Part shown: positions 60,101 through 64,000 of the stretch, piece after piece
Numbering within the stretch: the stretch's first letter is position 1
Layout: every line of letters begins with the position of its first letter
NCBI GenBank assembly: GCA_019009955.1
Contig: CM032232.1
Coordinates: forward strand, 57,308,501-57,372,500
DNA from: Riptortus pedestris
Lineage: Eukaryota; Arthropoda; Insecta; Hemiptera; Alydidae
Length of the DNA: 64,000 bases
Reading direction: 5' to 3'
Made by a program: the position numbers and the translations under genes
The notes under the pieces: model-generated
Database searches by the model: none
What the model saw: only the letters and a program-made list of their open reading frames with translations
What the model was told of the DNA's origin: nothing

Positions 60101-61917
60101 TCACAATCTCCATCTCATTAAAAGTCTTGTATGTATTAAAACTTTAAGGCAGAGATTAGCTTGAAAATTAACCCTTCTTCATAACTAAATTATTCCATAT
60201 AGTTTTAGTTGTTTTTTGCCAAAGGAAGACAAAATTTAAATACATTTAGTTCATAATATAACAATGTCAGCAGTGAAGTATCAAATCACTCATATTAACA
60301 ATACTCATTCCCTTAATACTAATACAAATTTCCCAATCCAATTCAGGCATTTTCATGAAACAAATAACGTCTATGGCGTCCAGAAGACGGAAGTAAAATT
60401 TCCAAATTCATAAATGTAAATAACGACTTAGGACAAGATTGTTATTCTAAAAACAATTCGTTCTTTACATGTTTTCCATAAAACCAATGCTAACGAAGAT
60501 ATTGATGAATATGTATTTTCCCGTCGAAATAATCGCGCCCTTCCTAGCAGAAAATTTGGATTTTCATATAGCTTATGTTGTTACCTTGGGATAATTGATT
60601 CACAATTATAAAAATTTAAAGTCTGTCACTCAGGGGCTGCGTAAACTAAGCAGATTTCCAACGTAAAGTTATACAATAGAGAAATCTCCATAAGAGTGCC
60701 GAACAGTTACGGAAACGGCCGAACTAGCTTTCGGCGGGAACGAATAGAAGCGACCATAGCTCGTCCGTTACACTTTATAAAAATGCAAATATCTCGGGTA
60801 ATATTCAAGATAGAGAATAAATGTATACAACAATATTTATAGTAAATTTAATTTGCTATAAAATAGAGTCTATACAATTTTTCGATCCGACGTATAGTCA
60901 CGGATATATTTTGAATTTTAGAAATACCCCTCTCCAAACCCCCCCCCATATATATATAGGTTTGAACGGACCTCATTTTTGTCATCTCTTGGGTAACATC
61001 GATGGACATTTGAAGAAATTTTTCGAAAATTGGGTCATGAGTGTGACCTCAATAGCTGATTTCCCTTTAGGGGGGGGGCAGAATCTGCTAAAAAGATCTT
61101 CCGAGTCGTTTTTGAGTGATTGAGTAACAAACGGGCGGACAAGCAAGAGACAAGATTTTCAATGTTTATGACATTGTTCTTAGAATGGTCTGAAACCTGA
61201 AAAAAAATTGATCCTCGCTGAATTTATATAGAAAATCAGACAAACCTTAGAATTTTATGTATATATAGATATAAAACCCGAGATAAAGGCTCAGTTATTT
61301 CCAAACGTAAGGAGGGGTGTGGTAATGCAATAGCTAATCAACTACACCCCTGTACTAGATGTCTCTAGCTCTCTAAATTTTATTCAGCTGTGCAGTCACC
61401 GGGTTTTCAGGATGGGCTTCTGTCAGTTTCCCAGGTGCCGGCACAGCATCGTGAGGCAATTAAATAGCTTCTTGAATAAATAAATAGCCACCTCTGTTCT
61501 GTAACTCCCTCACAATACGGCATGAGTGAGTTTAGCTGACCAGAAAGCAGCACTTCATGGGATGTTGAACCGTAGATTTTTATTTTTGACAAATTATAAT
61601 TTTGAAATTCTTCAAAGAAGTTCAGTTCTTTTCTCATACTTCATCTACGATTTAACTAAATTTGAATTTTCTAAAAATTAGGAATATTCGAGATAACAAA
61701 TTCTTATTAAAGTTTTGTTTTGGGCCCACTTAATATTAAGTATATATTTAAATATTACTGTTAAATCAAATAATAATACAGTCTATGGTTGGATAAGTGT
61801 TACTCTGTATTCGTACCTTGTGCTATGCAGTACATAAATTGCCTCGGAACCTTCAGGCCTGCGGCTAGGCAGGCCGCAAACGAGGCTGAGAAGTTGATAG
61901 CCATCAGCGGTACTCAT
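25256..61917 (-). CDS. C2H2 zinc-finger transcription factor (gene span)
   Basis: Exons 50730-50459, 47105-46754, 44564-44226, 40040-39882, 35596-35171, 31357-31039 and 25613-25256 all have GT-AG borders and matching phases. They extend a 5' exon at 59774-59735 and possibly one at 61917-61817. The short form is 754 codons. Order: Pro-rich segment (residues about 14-104), Gln/Pro-rich tract (105-221), three fingers (257-333), acidic/Ser-rich linker (335-529), five fingers (562-692), and a short Pro/Gln-rich tail. It should be a nuclear DNA-binding regulator. The finger words FRQQSHLTQHLRIH, FRQRTILNQH and FRQKAILDQHTRTH, and a CX4C last finger, may place it near insect dati/CG2052-type proteins, but I recall that family only loosely, so no symbol is given. 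Confidence 0.85.
25645..25866 (-). mobile_element. SINE, near full length, inverted
   Basis: 'tatttacatccactttgtgc' through 'agccagggtgggactaagg' to the tRNA-like head 'atcaaactcgccactctagg' and 'ctttaactcacatggctaac'. Box B and box A are both recognisable. It sits 30 bases upstream of the last zinc-finger exon. Confidence 0.85.
25929..26410 (+). mobile_element. Family A element, 5' part
   Basis: The terminus 'gtccgtcataaagggcctgc' and 'taaactaagcagattttcc' are followed by the family body. The 3' end is replaced by an inverted copy at about 26410. Confidence 0.7.
26410..27433 (-). mobile_element. Family A element(s), inverted
   Basis: From 'tattgaggttttactcataa' through two successive bodies to 'ggcagtacctgtgcgatgga' and a T run. 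Together with the preceding copy it makes an imperfect head-to-head arrangement. Confidence 0.65.
27434..27837. other. Intronic AT-rich DNA
   Basis: No repeat terminus, ORF or exon signal recognised. Confidence 0.4.
27838..28075 (+). mobile_element. tRNA-derived SINE, complete copy
   Basis: The head has a box A-like 'tggccgtatgggttagggcg' (27853-27872) and a box B 'ggttcgaatc' (27911-27920) at pol III spacing. The body ('taaataaactccttattccc', 'ccctggatagaaaagg', 'cccgtcccgattagcc', 'agtggacgt') ends in an A-rich tail. This copy serves as the reference for the family in this window. Confidence 0.9.
28076..29292. other. Intronic AT-rich DNA
   Basis: I see no repeat family member or convincing exon. 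The short ORF at 28900-29091 on the - strand has no recognisable motif. Confidence 0.4.
29293..30782 (+). mobile_element. piggyBac-like element, internally deleted, with TTAA borders
   Basis: TTAA at 29289-29292 and 30783-30786 flank inverted ends CCCTTAATA and TATTAAGGG, the piggyBac signature. Subterminal copies of 'cctag[t/c]gtccacata' occur at 29303 and 30629, and a related inverted 'gtcctcatatgaggac' at 29659. Length is 1490 bp; autonomous relatives are about 2.3-2.5 kb. It carries only the transposase ends and lies in the second-last intron of the zinc-finger gene, in antisense orientation. Confidence 0.9.
29483..30492 (+). pseudogene. piggyBac-like transposase remnant (N-terminus joined to C-terminus)
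   Basis: A start ATG at 29483 with a donor after eight codons ('acaag|gtaagt') and an acceptor 'tttctag|T' at 29728 give an acidic N-terminus (FAALLGPDITMEEALSIIFG). After the stop at 29897 the sequence jumps to C-terminal blocks: DGVQITKWVDNSVVSVASN, a 'VIRQYNRFMG' motif (usually YN..MGGVD), and at 30208-30492 the terminal Cys-rich domain (C.GENCSSKVRTMCSKC..CIDCF..FH). Stops and a frameshift separate the blocks. Most of the catalytic DDD core between the two parts is missing. Confidence 0.85.
30842..30998 (-). mobile_element. SINE fragment, inverted
   Basis: 'ccacccttctctagttagga', 'ggattttatttaatgaac', 'taaataaactcctattgccc' and the head remnant 'catcggctaacctgagctcc' are present; box B is damaged. 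It lies 40 bases from a zinc-finger exon. Confidence 0.75.
31039..31357 (-). CDS. Zinc-finger gene exon: fingers 4-6
   Basis: The acceptor is 'tgttggcag|GT' and the donor 'CATGTCAG|gtattt'. It encodes a Gly-rich lead (HGVFGTGNGKTLPEMIQSG) and fingers RCPICQKEFKQKSTLLQH, CGECGKRFRQQSHLTQHLRIH and CLYCGRNFRQRTILNQH. The last finger is completed across the next junction. It enters in phase 1 and leaves in phase 2. It is clearly paralogous to the exon at 44226-44564. Confidence 0.95.
31446..31925 (+). mobile_element. Family A element, 5'-truncated
   Basis: It runs from 'tgatgtcatcacagtatttg' through 'aatatctcgattaatattga' and 'tgctagagtggtgacaaaca' to the 3' end 'gggaaatctgcta'. A poly-A run (31423-31443) lies at its left edge. 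The TA tract is reduced to a few bases. Confidence 0.65.
31926..33000. other. Intronic AT-rich DNA
   Basis: Nothing firmly recognised. 32558-32746 holds a short + strand ORF without a motif. Confidence 0.4.
33005..33090 (+). mobile_element. SINE tail fragment
   Basis: 'ggaatttatttagtgatgag', 'attaaataaaatccttagg', 'cctggctagaaaa' and 'gtggatgttaataaataaat' match the SINE 3' body with an internal deletion. Confidence 0.65.
33765..34040 (-). pseudogene. Penelope-like element fragment (end of GIY-YIG nuclease domain)
   Basis: Read on the - strand, the stretch contains DSAIAEHFWQTNHHIKFDEV, then KVLAKVDQCQERIVQEAIEI and 'SSKLWKLI'. This order (S.[IV]A.H....H.I.F...[KR]VL...., R..[EQ]AIEI, W) is the C-terminal half of the GIY-YIG endonuclease of Penelope-like retroelements. 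The RT domain is not present nearby. Confidence 0.7.
34041..35170. other. Intronic AT-rich DNA
   Basis: A G homopolymer at 34071-34082 and A/T-rich sequence only; nothing recognised. Confidence 0.4.
35171..35596 (-). CDS. Zinc-finger gene exon: Ser/acidic linker
   Basis: The donor is 'ATTCGAG|gttagc' and the acceptor 'aaatgtcag|CA'. The acceptor has only a modest pyrimidine tract but gives the required phase. It encodes 141 residues of low-complexity, charged sequence (TSKENNTNSSESHELSF.. to ..SSDDQDDYTSSLPADLSSQ), predicted disordered. Phase 1 at both ends makes it skippable without a frame change. Confidence 0.75.
35597..36370. other. Intronic AT-rich DNA
   Basis: A T homopolymer at 36260-36280; nothing else recognised. 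Confidence 0.4.
36372..36935 (+). mobile_element. Family A element, diverged, 3'-truncated
   Basis: The terminus 'gtccgtaaggtagggc' and 'taaactaaacagatttct' begin it. The body contains 'acaagattggttctatagca' and 'ataatggagatatttta'. The hairpin end is missing. Confidence 0.6.
37019..37240 (-). CDS. Unassigned protein-like ORF in an intron
   Basis: On the - strand ATG at 37231 opens 70 codons (MQISAYESRGQVYTQKENSF.. ..QITDNEKEWFSFVDRVFF). Base composition is richer in GC than its surroundings, and the residue mix is protein-like. No good donor with matching phase was found, so I cannot attach it to the zinc-finger gene. It may be a retained exon, a different gene, or a transposon remnant. Confidence 0.25.
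   Translation of the reverse strand: MQISAYESRGQVYTQKENSFDVTARSQNLPKAIPFSTSALSFEHAKQITDNEKEWFSFVDRVFFTSVNAHSEK
37300..38906. other. Intronic AT-rich DNA
   Basis: No ORF, transposon terminus or tandem array seen. Confidence 0.4.
38907..39140 (-). mobile_element. Family A element, 3' part, inverted
   Basis: 'ttttagcagatttccctta', 'catactcatgacacgatttt', 'ccattgatcctacctagga', a (TA)n tract (39029-39068) and 'actcgatatttagtcg' appear in the expected inverted order. It breaks off after the TA tract. Confidence 0.75.
39325..39500 (-). pseudogene. Non-LTR retrotransposon C-terminal remnant
   Basis: On the - strand 'YHKHYLGMETRTYLNTFNI', then 'TFEHLIFDCTKYMKES', then 'MTTLKN' resemble the end of jockey/R1-like ORF2 ('EHLIFDC..Y...R'). 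It is related in order to the remnant at 16375-16545. One stop interrupts it. Confidence 0.6.
39882..40040 (-). CDS. Zinc-finger gene exon: 53-residue cassette
   Basis: The acceptor is 'acattttcag|AT' and the donor 'AGTAAAG|gtaggt'. It encodes DVSPHLVYKNGQLWPQDVPF.. ..FDLQQDSQCFSPDSQFPAY. There are no fingers. Phase 1 at both ends. Confidence 0.85.
40390..41020. mobile_element. Foldback element, copy 1
   Basis: Long inverted arms: 'gtgcattttcagagca' at the left against 'tgctctgaaagtgcac' at the right, and 'tcttcagtgccttttgacac' against 'gtgtcaacagacactgaa'. Centre: 'agtcaacagataaaaa'. It is non-coding and of the same family as 45318-45945. Confidence 0.75.
41021..44129. other. Large intronic stretch without recognised features
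   Basis: About 3.1 kb of moderately AT-rich, apparently unique DNA. The - strand ORF at 41233-41511 lacks any motif and acceptable splice context. Confidence 0.4.
44130..44178 (-). mobile_element. Family A 5' terminus, solo, inverted
   Basis: Only 'tctgcttagtttatgcagca' and 'ccttcatgacgga' remain, about 50 bases from a zinc-finger exon border. Confidence 0.55.
44226..44564 (-). CDS. Zinc-finger gene exon: fingers 1-3
   Basis: The acceptor is 'cttctgcag|GA' and the donor 'CATTCAG|gtaaaa', phase 1 at both ends. After a Gly/Ser lead it encodes fingers KCLTCGKDFKQKSTLLQH, CSECGKRFRQQSHLTQHLRIH and CIYCERTFRQRAILNQHLRIH. The middle finger's helix region is identical to that of finger 5. Confidence 0.95.
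44660..44746 (-). mobile_element. SINE fragment, inverted
   Basis: 'aacacatattttgtgctact', 'gggttatctacagttgacca' and 'cttttctagtcagggt' match the inverted SINE tail. Confidence 0.65.
45318..45945. mobile_element. Foldback element, copy 2
   Basis: The arms pair over about 280 bp: 'ggatgtacaaaataggcc' with 'ggcctatttttacatcc', 'gtgcactttgagagcaac' with 'ttgctctgaaagtgcac'. The centre at 45596-45652 is a perfect 'actagtcaacagataaaaag' hairpin. Confidence 0.8.
46033..46635 (-). mobile_element. Helitron-like fragment, inverted, second subfamily
   Basis: It starts 'ctagcggacccaaccg' (CTAG end without a clear hairpin) and contains 'acaacttttgttatgtgcac' and 'ggcctcccttataa' units. It ends with 'atcggtccagcggtttagga', an end module different from the other copies, before a TA tract (46632-46671). 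Confidence 0.6.
46754..47105 (-). CDS. Zinc-finger gene exon: Gln/Pro-rich domain
   Basis: The acceptor is 'ccaatcag|GTC' in effect ('ggcaatcag|GTC') and the donor 'TACACAG|gtagct'. It enters in phase 0 and leaves in phase 1. It encodes 117 residues: an 11-residue polyGln run inside about 70 residues of Q/P repeats, then GVGCDLSQSYYGGGRGTHNM and QPVVLTSLNPNDPVPDYT. The Q/P tract is a plausible transactivation domain and a likely site of repeat-length variation. Confidence 0.9.
47617..48065 (+). mobile_element. Family A element, 3'-truncated
   Basis: 'gtctgcaggggctgcg', 'taactaagcagatttccc', 'aggagtgggggtttaatta' and a second body copy; no hairpin end. Confidence 0.7.
48066..49260. other. Intronic AT-rich DNA
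   Basis: Nothing recognised. Confidence 0.4.
49262..49402 (-). mobile_element. SINE fragment, inverted
   Basis: 'ttaatgtccacttcgtacta', 'ggctaattagcacaagc' and 'aaataaattcctattgccca' identify it. The head is lost. Confidence 0.65.
49403..49980. other. Intronic AT-rich DNA
   Basis: Possibly an old retroelement remnant, but no motif is clear enough to name. Confidence 0.3.
49982..50200 (-). mobile_element. SINE, near full length, inverted
   Basis: It has the complete body and the head: 'gcaggaatcgaactcgccac' (box B) and 'aaggtcaatgctttaactca' (box A), ending 'catggctaacctgagtcc'. It is one of the best-preserved copies. Confidence 0.85.
50301..50417. repeat. Near-perfect 51-bp-arm hairpin in an intron
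   Basis: Arms 50301-50351 and 50367-50417 are reverse complements with three mismatches, around a 15-base loop. The arms include 'atgtgagataaggc', similar to the SINE head that lies just upstream on the + strand. On the - strand transcript it begins about 40 bases after a zinc-finger donor. Confidence 0.9.
50459..50730 (-). CDS. Zinc-finger gene exon: Pro/Gly-rich N-terminal region
   Basis: The acceptor is 'tttttgtcacag|AT' and the donor 'GAAGATGAG|gtaaaa'. It needs one base from the preceding exon and ends in phase 0. It encodes DTGAPYVVYKDSGGGAGGDW, then Pro/Ser/Gln-rich sequence to LVHSVPVEDE. The join to the next exon (VQPQGQQ) keeps the frame. Confidence 0.9.
50828..51500 (+). mobile_element. 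Family A elements, two tandem 5' ends, running into (TA)n
   Basis: Starts at 50828 ('gtccgtcccacaggggctg') and again at 51008 ('tccgtcaggcaaggctgcg'). The second body is complete to 'gaccgctagagcgttaacag' and a TA tract (51449-51500), where an unrelated insertion begins. Confidence 0.75.
51505..52230 (-). pseudogene. R2-like non-LTR retrotransposon 3' fragment
   Basis: On the - strand the segment 52230-51869 encodes NAHCRHCSEIETLPHVLGSC, then MRNSRHHKVRTHI.. and 'GTPRRADIVAI..KGLILDPTV'. This is the CCHC motif and the [RK].D-type nuclease region seen at the C-terminus of R2/NeSL-like reverse transcriptases. A second, frame-shifted ORF (51893-51657) continues toward the 3' end. It is 5'-truncated and flanked on both sides by TA tracts of a family A copy. 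Confidence 0.65.
52231..52400 (+). mobile_element. Family A element, 3' half after an insertion
   Basis: The TA tract (52231-52290) is followed by 'agttttgaacagattttatt', 'ggataggatagatg' and 'catgagtacaaccccaat'. With 51008-51500 it reconstitutes one copy split by the R2-like fragment. Confidence 0.7.
52401..52736. other. Unique AT-rich DNA
   Basis: No feature recognised. Confidence 0.4.
52739..53165 (+). mobile_element. Family A element, 3'-truncated, joined to the next copy
   Basis: 'gtccgtcatgtaggggatgc', then a body with 'tatgccgggtatggttt'. It breaks off at 'tatctcttataaaaa', where another complete copy starts. Confidence 0.7.
53168..54013 (+). mobile_element. Family A element, complete copy with TA tract
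   Basis: The 5' end is GTCCGTCACGCAGGGGC at 53168 with a CGCAG-GGG-CTGCG mini-stem. The body includes 'cgaccgctagagcg'. (TA)n lies at 53832-53890. The 3' end is GATTTCCCTTAAGGGAAATC (53991-54010), a perfect palindrome, plus TGCT. Confidence 0.85.
54014..54990 (+). mobile_element. Family A element, head-to-tail continuation
   Basis: It begins inside the body ('aaaacacttgagatct', shared with 52787) and repeats the 52739 copy's 'tatgccgggtatagttt' region. It then passes through a TA tract (54841-54875) to a decayed 3' end 'gatttcctttaatctgct'. Confidence 0.7.
54992..55830 (+). mobile_element. Family A element, 3'-truncated, directly abutting the previous copy
   Basis: 'gtccgtcacgcagaggctgc' starts within two bases of the previous copy's 3' end. 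The long-subfamily interior ('aaaacaattactgatatata', 'gatcaacagaacgtatttgc') is like that in 11798-13243. It breaks near 'ctagcggtcgca'. Confidence 0.7.
55840..56400. repeat. Rearranged family A fragments
   Basis: Scattered family words ('tatttgtatgtatctcacat', 'aaaggaaaatctgctattga', 'ccaaggagatgacgaaaatg') in mixed orientation. No intact end. Confidence 0.55.
56435..57093 (+). mobile_element. Family A element, complete short-subfamily copy (reference)
   Basis: About 660 bp. The 5' end is 'gtccgtcacgctggggctgc', with subterminal 'agcagatttccc' mirrored by 'gggaaatctgct' at the 3' end. (TA)n lies at 56911-56966 and the terminal palindrome at 57071-57090. No ORF. AAAAG lies on both sides. Confidence 0.9.
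57094..57640 (-). mobile_element. Family A element, inverted, with TA tract
   Basis: 'ggatatccgttcaaaatt', (TA)n (57139-57180), 'tgtctgctatcgttctagcg', 'ctaaactcgatatata', then body fragments. The 3' hairpin is shared or lost at the junction with the preceding copy. Confidence 0.65.
57715..58640. mobile_element. 926-bp TIR DNA element with TA target duplication
   Basis: Left GGGGAGAGTAGGGTAAAAGC and right (reverse) GGGGAAAGTGGGGTAAAACC are ~25-bp inverted ends; TA lies on both sides (57713-57714, 58641-58642). The motif 'ggggtaaaaccggg' recurs inside at 58081 and 58440, and inverted at 58418. No transposase is seen. The ORF at 57820-58032 encodes only a hydrophobic, unrecognised peptide. Confidence 0.8.
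58650..59220. other. Unique AT-rich DNA
   Basis: A G homopolymer at 58837-58846. No other feature recognised. Confidence 0.4.
59226..59693 (+). mobile_element. Family A element without TA tract
   Basis: 'gtccgtctcgcatgggttgc', 'taaactaagcagatttccc', a shortened body, and the 3' end 'gatttcccttgagggaaatc' plus TGCT. The TA-tract and adjacent block are deleted. Confidence 0.8.
59735..59787 (-). CDS. Candidate 5' coding exon of the zinc-finger gene
   Basis: On the - strand an ATG at 59774-59772 in a good context (ATCATGG) opens MARHERELIFKFWG and runs into a near-ideal donor 'TTTGGG|gtaagt'. The phase 1 end is exactly what the exon at 50730 requires. It could be an alternative first exon. It could also be internal: an AG just upstream would start it at 59787 and accept the phase 2 end of exon 61817-61917, although the tract before that AG is purine-rich. 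It is an inference from phase, donor and start context. Confidence 0.5.
59788..60620. other. Unique DNA upstream of the candidate 5' exon
   Basis: About 830 bp free of family A, Helitron and SINE sequence, unusual for this region. It might hold promoter or 5' UTR sequence, but no core motif is clear. Confidence 0.35.
60622..61096 (+). mobile_element. Family A element, internally shortened
   Basis: 'gtctgtcactcaggggctgc', 'acggaaacggccgaactagc', body, 'cccccatatatatataggtt' (TA tract nearly gone), and an altered 3' end where a G run (61072-61079) replaces part of the hairpin. Confidence 0.75.
61097..61816. other. Intronic or 5' region DNA
   Basis: A GC-richer patch at 61385-61460 has no recognised motif. 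The rest is AT-rich. Confidence 0.35.
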
Positions 61918-61923
61918 TGTAGC
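61817..61923 (-). CDS. Candidate first coding exon, probably of the zinc-finger gene
   Basis: The acceptor is 'ttcatatttcag|GCTACA', then ATG at 61917-61915, and the donor 'CACAAG|gtacga'. It encodes 33 residues (MSTADGYQLLSLVCGLPSRR.. ..EAIYVLHST) and is GC-rich like the other coding exons. It ends in phase 2. It fits the optional 53-nt exon at 59735-59787 but not the exon at 50730 directly. The upstream acceptor implies a 5' UTR exon further out, possibly at about 63.8 kb. Confidence 0.6.
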
Positions 61924-62484
61924 CTGAAATATGAAACAGATAGGTAAATAAAAGCAATATGTATCATATCCAACTCAATCTACATGAAATTTATGTACAA
62001 AAATTAAAAAAAAAAATAAATAATTGTCCTTCATCGATATGTATACGAGTATGTATGCATTGGCATGGATATCTTCACCCCTGTCATACATAACATTACC
62101 TACTCTTGATCTTGCCCTTCGTGGTTCGTGGCCCCCCCCCTCTCCCCCCCCTCGTCAAGGGCTTTTCAAATTTTTGACTTGCTTGGCATTAAACCATTGG
62201 CGGCAGAGCATCGTTATATGAGCGAGTAGTCTTCAAACACTTGAGATAAAAAGTCTCCTCATGTCACATATGAGACGAGTGCTTAAACAAATGCACCTAG
62301 GCCAGATGTAGTGGTCGAAATGTCGTATCTGAATCTTTTTAAAATTTTTAGGGGGATTATGAAATAAACACGCTCAAAGTTATAAATAAACAGATATTTA
62401 TTTATGCAATGCTCTTGAAATTCATATTTCTGTCACTCATGTCTCAAGAACCATTCATTGAAAAAAAAGTATTCTAAACAGCAA
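61924..62484. other. Non-coding DNA with C-rich runs
   Basis: 62132-62151 is a run of C with a few T. No gene signal seen. Confidence 0.4.
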
Positions 62485-63250
62485 ATAGATAGGGATATCT
62501 CTGAGGGACTGGGGAAGGGATATCTGAGAAATGTATGCGTTCACTTCTGGGGTACCTGTGAAAGGGATACGTTCACCGCTCAGGCACCTGGGAAAGGGAT
62601 CTGTTCTTCTCTGAGATATCTGACAAAAGGGATTCGTTCATCTCTGGGGTACCTGAGAAAGGAATCAGTTCATCTCTGAAGTACAGGAGAAACTGATAAG
62701 TTCTTCATTGAGATACCTGAGAAAGAGGAGGGATCTTCTCTCAGGTACCTGAGGAAGGGGAGCGTTAATCTTTCAGGTACCTGAGAAAGGGATGTCCTCA
62801 TCTCTGAGGTGCGACAGAAAGGGATAAGTAATTCTCTGAGAAACCTGAGAAAGAGATTCGTTCATCTCTGGGTACCTGAGAAAGAGATACGTTCAAATTT
62901 GGGGCACCTGTAAAAGGAACGCCTTCGTTTTTTGAACAGCTATGAAAGGGATGCGCATCTTTCAGATACCTGTGAAAGTGACAAGTTCTTCTCTAGGGAA
63001 CCTGAGAAAAGGAGGCGTTAATTTCTGGGGTACCTGTGAAAGGGATGTCTCCATCTTTGAGGTACGGGGGAAAGGGCTACGTTCATCTATGGGAAAACAG
63101 AGAAAGGGGTGTGTTCTTCTCTGAGATACCCCCGAAAAAGATTCGTTCATCCCTTGGTACCGGAGGAAGGGATATGTTCAGCTCTGAGAAAACAGAGAAA
63201 GGGGTGCATTCATGTCTGGAGTACCTGTGAAAGGGGTGTGTTCTCTTCTT
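62485..63250. repeat. 32-bp minisatellite, about 23 units
   Basis: The unit is close to 'gttcatctctggggtacc' + 'tgagaaagggatac' (32 bp; some units 31-33), repeated with about 10-30% divergence. 'ctgaggtac' and 'gagaaaggg' recur throughout. Because 32 is not a multiple of three, each unit shifts the frame; the ORFs here are artefacts. Confidence 0.9.
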
Positions 63251-63690
63251 ACCATATATGTTACATCTTACAACAATTAATAAAAATAAATGCATTTCAT
63301 TCCAGGAATCTCACTCAGGTACCAAAGTACCGCATATGTAAGTATTTGGCTTATGAAGATAAGACTTCATACATTATAATTAATCATTTAGTAAATTCTC
63401 TCGTATCAACTAACTCTTACAATTTATATAAATCTGGGAATAAATCTAACTTTATTTTGTTCCATGTATATTACTAATTATAGTTCTTTGTTTTGAATGA
63501 AGCTTAAATAAAAGAAATTGGTTAAAAATTCAATACTTATCATTACTGGGAGGGGAAGTGTGCTTTATGAGTCTGCCAGAGATGTCTTGACAATGTTGCG
63601 GATTTTCTGATAGTATTCTTAGGAGGTTTATTTATTTTTTTGTTACTGGTGACCAAAACTGAGCCCCTCAAATCTTATTGACCAAATTTT
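63251..63690. other. Non-coding DNA
   Basis: AT-rich; nothing recognised. Confidence 0.4.
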
Positions 63691-63734
63691 TGAACTTATT
63701 CCCGCCGGAATGAGGTGGGAATATATGTATATAT

Positions 63735-64000
63735 ATATAGAGGGAGGCGTGGGTGGAGGGTGGTATTTGAGTGCACTACTACTGGCTGGGCCAGACGAAG
63801 CAGCCGAGTTTTTTCCGGCGAGAGCATCCATCGCACACGGGTCGATCAATATCGTCGCGGCCCCCCCGCCTTTTTTTCCACCGCCCTCTCGCTCCGACTC
63901 TACACCGACACGCTAATTCTACTCGTTCTGGCAGCCCCAGGATCTGCCCCTAAGATTCCACGTCAAAAGACTCCCTCGAGACCCCTCAGATTCCTCCACT
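63735..64000 (-). promoter_or_regulatory. CpG-rich segment, possible promoter or 5' exon
   Basis: It is sharply GC- and CpG-richer than the rest of the window (for example 'ccggcgagagc', 'atcgtcgcggccc', 'ctctcgctccgac'). On the - strand an open frame starts ATG GAT GCT at 63829. No donor of good quality was found before the frame ends. It lies upstream of the exon at 61923, which needs a 5' partner. Confidence 0.35.

Noticed and set aside
62458..63477. Overlapping ORFs in the 32-bp minisatellite
   Set aside because: The period is not a multiple of three, so every frame reads the same units out of register; no single extended frame exists.
1..64000. CRISPR array, prophage or bacterial defence system
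   Set aside because: The sequence is eukaryotic; the regular repeats are microsatellites, minisatellites and dispersed transposons, not spaced CRISPR repeats.

Overview
This is an AT-rich, intron-rich, heavily transposon-loaded animal nuclear sequence, most likely from an arthropod and probably an insect. Evidence: spliced genes with GT-AG introns, a tRNA-headed SINE family, Helitrons, piggyBac-like, mariner, copia, Penelope-like and non-LTR remnants, and long (TA)n tracts. I cannot name the species. No bacterial-style operons, CRISPR arrays or rRNA genes are visible. Almost all uninterrupted ORFs over 60 codons are chance or repeat-derived.

Two host genes can be rebuilt exon by exon. (1) On the + strand, five phase-matched exons (7200-18150) encode most of a TEFM-type mitochondrial transcription elongation factor: a helix-hairpin-helix region followed by an RNase H-like fold. 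Its N-terminal exon is missing or only tentatively placed at 6553-6621. (2) On the - strand, seven phase-matched exons between 50730 and 25256, plus one or two candidate 5' exons (61917-61817 and 59774-59735), encode a C2H2 zinc-finger protein of about 754-792 residues with eight fingers in two arrays (3 + 5). The arrays lie on duplicated exons separated by cassette exons that all start and end in phase 1. The two genes converge. An unidentified + strand ORF (21586-21801) lies between them, and a long unique stretch (21.9-25.25 kb) is probably the 3' UTR of the zinc-finger gene.

The rest is intron and intergenic DNA filled with repeats. The dominant family, here called family A, starts GTCCGTCACGCAGGGGC and ends in a GATTTCCC/GGGAAATC hairpin followed by TGCTAAAA. 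It carries subterminal inverted repeats and an internal (TA)n tract, resembling Helentron-associated non-autonomous elements (DINE/HINE type). Classical Helitron copies (hairpin plus CTAG end) and an R2-like fragment sit inside the TA tracts of family A. Other content: a SINE family (at least 11 copies), a foldback family (2 copies), a MITE inside a family A copy that itself sits in a copia pol remnant, an internally deleted piggyBac-like element with TTAA ends, a 926-bp TIR element, a 32-bp minisatellite, and a T/G-rich tandem tract.

Layout: 1-5.5 kb repeats; 5.5-18.3 kb TEFM; 18.4-21.9 kb nested repeats and the orphan ORF; 21.9-61.9 kb zinc-finger gene; 62.5-63.25 kb minisatellite; 63.7-64 kb CpG-rich segment that may be a promoter.
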